Shown here one piece after another: positions 7,954 to 9,690 of a stretch of 9,690 nt of DNA. Under the pieces are notes generated by a model. The model was given only the letters and a program-made list of their open reading frames with translations, was not told the origin of the DNA and made no database searches. Source of the stretch: Thermoflexales bacterium (GTDB taxonomy: Bacteria > Chloroflexota > Anaerolineae > S140-20); the NCBI GenBank assembly GCA_015484715.1, contig WFUY01000133.1, positions 1 to 9,690 on the forward strand. Direction: 5' to 3'. The position numbers and the translations under genes are program-made. How positions within the stretch are numbered: position 1 is the stretch's first letter; every line of letters starts with the position of its first letter.

Positions 7954-8676
7954 GTTGATCTGCTGCCACCAAGCCGGGAGCGCCTGACCGGCCGGCTCCC
8001 GGATCACCTCGTCGGCGTAGGGGCTCAGCGGTGTCTCCTCAGGGTTGATCTCGATCAGGTAGGCCCCCCGTGCCTTCGCCAGTCGGGGAAGGGAGGCCGC
8101 CGGTTCGACGACAGCCGAAGTGCCCACCACCAGCATCACCGAGGCCCGGCCTGCGGCGGCCCACGCTTGTTCCAGCACCCCCTGGGGGAGGGCCTCGCCA
8201 AACCAGACGACGTCGGGCCGCAGGAGCCCCTCACACCGAGGGCAGCGGGGCGGCAGTTGGGGCAGAGGGACCCGCCGATCCTCGGCCTGGTAGGAACAGC
8301 GGGTGCAGCGCACGCGCCAGAGGCTGCCGTGGAGTTCTACCACCCTCTGGCTGCCGGCCGCCTGGTGGAGCCCGTCCACGTTCTGGGTGATGAGGGTGAA
8401 ATCGGGCAGGCGTCGCTCCATCTGAGCCAGCGTCTTGTGGGCCGGATTGGGTCGGCAGGCGGCGACCAACTCCCGCCGCCAACTGTAGAACTTCCAGACC
8501 AAGCGGGGATCGCGGGCGAAGGCGGTGGGCGTGGCCAGGTCGGTCGCCCGGTAGGAGCGCCAGAGCCCGCCGCTCCCCCGGAAGGTGGGAACGCCGCTTT
8601 CGGCAGAGACGCCGGCCCCCGTCAGGACGACGACAGGGCCGCTCAGCAGGTCGGCCAGCTGGGAAGAAGGGCTCAC
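7927..8676 (-). CDS. cobB: NAD-dependent protein deacylase (class III sirtuin, CobB/SIRT5-like)
   Basis: A 249-residue Sir2 enzyme that removes acyl groups from protein lysines using NAD+. The NAD loop [16 protein letters not shown] spans residues 19-34, [12 protein letters not shown] is at 97-108, and the catalytic His116 is in ELHGS. A structural zinc site uses Cys124, Cys127, Cys145 and Cys148. [13 protein letters not shown] and [11 protein letters not shown] close the Rossmann fold. FYSWRRE carries Tyr64 and Arg67, the Y-x-x-R pair that binds succinyl or malonyl lysine in SIRT5 and CobB, so desuccinylase activity is expected alongside deacetylation. The start is GTG 8676 with AGGAGG 5 nt upstream. 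It lies 47 nt downstream of ndk on the same strand. Its last codons contain the arg promoter. Confidence 0.94.
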   Translation of the reverse strand: MSPSSQLADLLSGPVVVLTGAGVSAESGVPTFRGSGGLWRSYRATDLATPTAFARDPRLVWKFYSWRRELVAACRPNPAHKTLAQMERRLPDFTLITQNVDGLHQAAGSQRVVELHGSLWRVRCTRCSYQAEDRRVPLPQLPPRCPRCEGLLRPDVVWFGEALPQGVLEQAWAAAGRASVMLVVGTSAVVEPAASLPRLAKARGAYLIEINPEETPLSPYADEVIREPAGQALPAWWQQINLSSSQSVL

Positions 8677-8697
8677 GGATGCCTCCTGTTGAAGGCG

Positions 8698-8720
8698 CCC
8701 GGCCCCTTCGCAGGGCCGGG
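8698..8720 (-). terminator. GC-rich hairpin between ndk and the sirtuin gene, no T-tract
   Basis: CCCGGCCC (8698-8705) and GGGCCGGG (8713-8720) form a perfect 8-bp stem around a 7-base loop, about 8 bp after the ndk stop. There is no run of Ts on either side, so it is at best a weak terminator. It may stabilise the ndk mRNA end or separate ndk from sirtuin expression. Confidence 0.4.
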
Positions 8721-8728
8721 CCCCTGGA

Positions 8729-9181
8729 TCACCCCTCCGATACCCACGGGTCTATCGCCCGTTCGTAGCGGAGCAGTTCACTCTCCTCGAAGAAGAGGTC
8801 CAGCTCAAAGGCCGCCGTCTCCGGTCCATCGGAGCCGTGGACCAGGTTGCGTCCGATCTCGATCCCGAAATCGGCCCGGATGGTGCCGGGGAGGGCCTCG
8901 GCCGGGTTGGTCGCCCCCATCGTCCGTCGGGCGATGGCGATGGCGTCCTTCCCCTCCAGGGCCATCACCACCACCGGCCCTGAGGTGATGTAGGCGACCA
9001 GAGGCTCGTAGAAGGGTTTGCCCTCGTGGACCGCGTAGTGGCGGCGGGCCAGGGCCTCGTCTATCTGCATCAGCTTCATCCCGACGATGCGCAACCCGCG
9101 CCGTTCAAAGCGGGCGATGATCTCGCCGATGAGGCCGCGCTGAACGGCGTCGGGCTTGATGATGATCAGCGTGCGTTCCAC
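8729..9181 (-). CDS. ndk: Nucleoside diphosphate kinase
   Basis: A 150-residue enzyme that transfers the terminal phosphate of ATP to nucleoside diphosphates through a phosphohistidine, balancing the (d)NTP pools. It begins with the standard ERTLIIIKPDAVQRGLIGEI motif; Lys9 contacts the phosphates. The active-site His115 is in RNLVHGSDG (residues 111-119). GATNPAEALPGTIRADFG precedes it, and the C-terminus (FFEESELLRY) is typical. The start is GTG 9181 with AGGAGG 5 nt upstream; an ATG overlapping it at 9183 is out of frame. The 41 nt between the start and the structured element at 9223-9316 show no evident promoter, so transcription probably arrives through that element. Confidence 0.97.
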   Translation of the reverse strand: MERTLIIIKPDAVQRGLIGEIIARFERRGLRIVGMKLMQIDEALARRHYAVHEGKPFYEPLVAYITSGPVVVMALEGKDAIAIARRTMGATNPAEALPGTIRADFGIEIGRNLVHGSDGPETAAFELDLFFEESELLRYERAIDPWVSEG

Positions 9182-9222
9182 ATTGACCTCCTGCGATGGG
9201 GTGTGGGTTAGGAAACAGACTA

Positions 9223-9316
9223 CCCTCCCGCAGGTTAGGGGATGGCTTCGGACGCGAACCGATCAAGCTACCGGGTTCCCGTGCCGATCCGGCCGTTTAG
9301 CCAGCCTGCGGGAGGG
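9223..9316 (-). other. Structured intergenic element closed by a 12-bp inverted repeat; candidate RNA element
   Basis: CCCTCCCGCAGG (9316-9305 on the minus strand) is perfectly complementary to 9234-9223. Inside it TGGCT (9303-9299) pairs with AGCCA (9247-9243). Within that stem lie GCCG-GAT-CGGC (9293-9283), a short CGG/CCG hairpin (9281-9272) and TCGG-TTCGCGT-CCGA (9262-9248), which abuts the TGGCT/AGCCA helix. The result is a closed multi-branched fold of 94 nt, beginning 7 nt after the TPR gene stop and ending 41 nt before ndk. It matches no riboswitch family I recognise and has no T-tract. The orientation is unproven because stems read on both strands. Alternatives are a palindromic transposon-derived repeat or a 3'-end structure of the TPR mRNA. 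Confidence 0.5.
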
Positions 9317-9323
9317 CATAATC

Positions 9324-9690
9324 TTAGACGACCAGGAGGGCCTGCCGGTAGGCGGTCAGGGCCTTTTGAAGCTGACCGTCCTTCATGTAGGCATCCCCCA
9401 GCGTCAGGTGGACCTGGGAGAGTTGCGGCTGCTGCTGGACCGCCTGCTCCAGGTCGCCGATGACGGCTTCCAGCAGGGCCGAAGAGCCGATGAGGTGGCT
9501 GTACTCCGCCAACGAGGCCTCGTAGTCGCCGACCTGCCAGAGAGCGCGGGCCAGGGCCAGGCGAGCTTCCACGTCGTCTTCGTCGGCGGCCAGGCGGGCC
9601 CGGATGGCCGCGATGGAGGTGGGCTCTGCCGGCACCTCCACGGTGGGTGGTGGCGCTTCGGGAGGCGGCGGGGACGGCGCGGCCTCGACA
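9324..9690 (-). CDS. C-terminal part of a TPR-repeat protein, 5' end outside the window
   Basis: The frame is open from the right edge to TAA 9326-9324, giving about 121 visible residues. The first part is a proline/alanine/glutamate-rich linker (including PSPPPPEAPPPT). It is followed by tetratricopeptide-like helices: EARLALARALWQVGDYEASLAEYSHLI and, at the end, SQVHLTLGDAYMKDGQLQKALTAYRQALLVV, which matches the TPR consensus (L..A-Y...G....A...Y..AL). Such domains bind partner proteins. The function of the whole protein cannot be inferred, since the N-terminal portion is missing. A GTG at 9641 could be mistaken for a start, but the linker continues upstream in frame without a stop. It may be co-transcribed with ndk across the structured element. 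Confidence 0.75.
   Translation of the reverse strand, partial: VEAAPSPPPPEAPPPTVEVPAEPTSIAAIRARLAADEDDVEARLALARALWQVGDYEASLAEYSHLIGSSALLEAVIGDLEQAVQQQPQLSQVHLTLGDAYMKDGQLQKALTAYRQALLVV

Noticed and set aside
7939..8988. 349-codon plus-strand frame over the sirtuin and ndk region
   Set aside because: It has no recognisable domain and is antisense to the clear sirtuin and ndk genes.
9223..9316. tRNA gene
   Set aside because: One hairpin resembles a T-arm, but its loop TTCGCGT lacks the conserved A. The arms do not follow tRNA spacing, there is no credible anticodon arm, and the closing stem is not 7 bp.

Overview
The window is a GC-rich, densely coded stretch of bacterial chromosome. Its composition, the short ArgA-type acetyltransferase, the frequent GTG starts behind strong AGGAGG sites and the CACCAAG-rich palindromic repeats suggest an Anaerolineae-like Chloroflexota genome. 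That placement is an inference; there is no rRNA or other marker to confirm it.

Layout. The plus strand holds the 3' end of a probable PIG-L (LmbE-type) deacetylase gene (2-217), a complete aconitase A (315-3014) and a compact AbrB-type antitoxin / PIN-domain toxin pair (3056-3837) whose base composition is less GC-rich than its neighbours. Everything to the right is on the minus strand. In transcription order these are the C-terminal end of a TPR protein (9690-9324), a 94-nt structured intergenic element (9316-9223), ndk (9181-8729), a class III sirtuin (8676-7927), a 255-nt leader region, argC (7672-6656), argB (6621-5869), argD (5792-4602), a tandem pair of palindromic repeats (4601-4318) and a short ArgA-like N-acetylglutamate synthase (4292-3828). 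The last gene overlaps the toxin gene tail to tail by 10 bp.

How the genes work together. argA-like, argB, argC and argD cover the steps from glutamate to N-acetylornithine. Deacetylation or transacetylation (argE/argJ) and the later steps (argF, argG, argH) are not in the window. Aconitase supplies the TCA-cycle route towards 2-oxoglutarate and glutamate, but its opposite orientation gives no sign of co-regulation.

Main discovery. The region in front of argC reads as a complete ribosome-mediated transcription attenuator. It has an extended -10 promoter (TTGTCC, 16 nt, TATAAT) buried in the last codons and stop of the sirtuin gene. It then has a 41-codon GTG-started leader peptide with an AGGAG ribosome site and nine arginine codons. 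Three mutually exclusive RNA pairings follow: an 11-bp protector hairpin, a 15-bp two-part antiterminator and a 10-bp terminator followed by six Us. The RNA segments and the arginine codons are placed as in classical his/trp-type attenuators, which suggests control of arginine synthesis by Arg-tRNA supply rather than by ArgR. A second candidate for unknown RNA biology is the closed, multi-branched element between the TPR gene and ndk.
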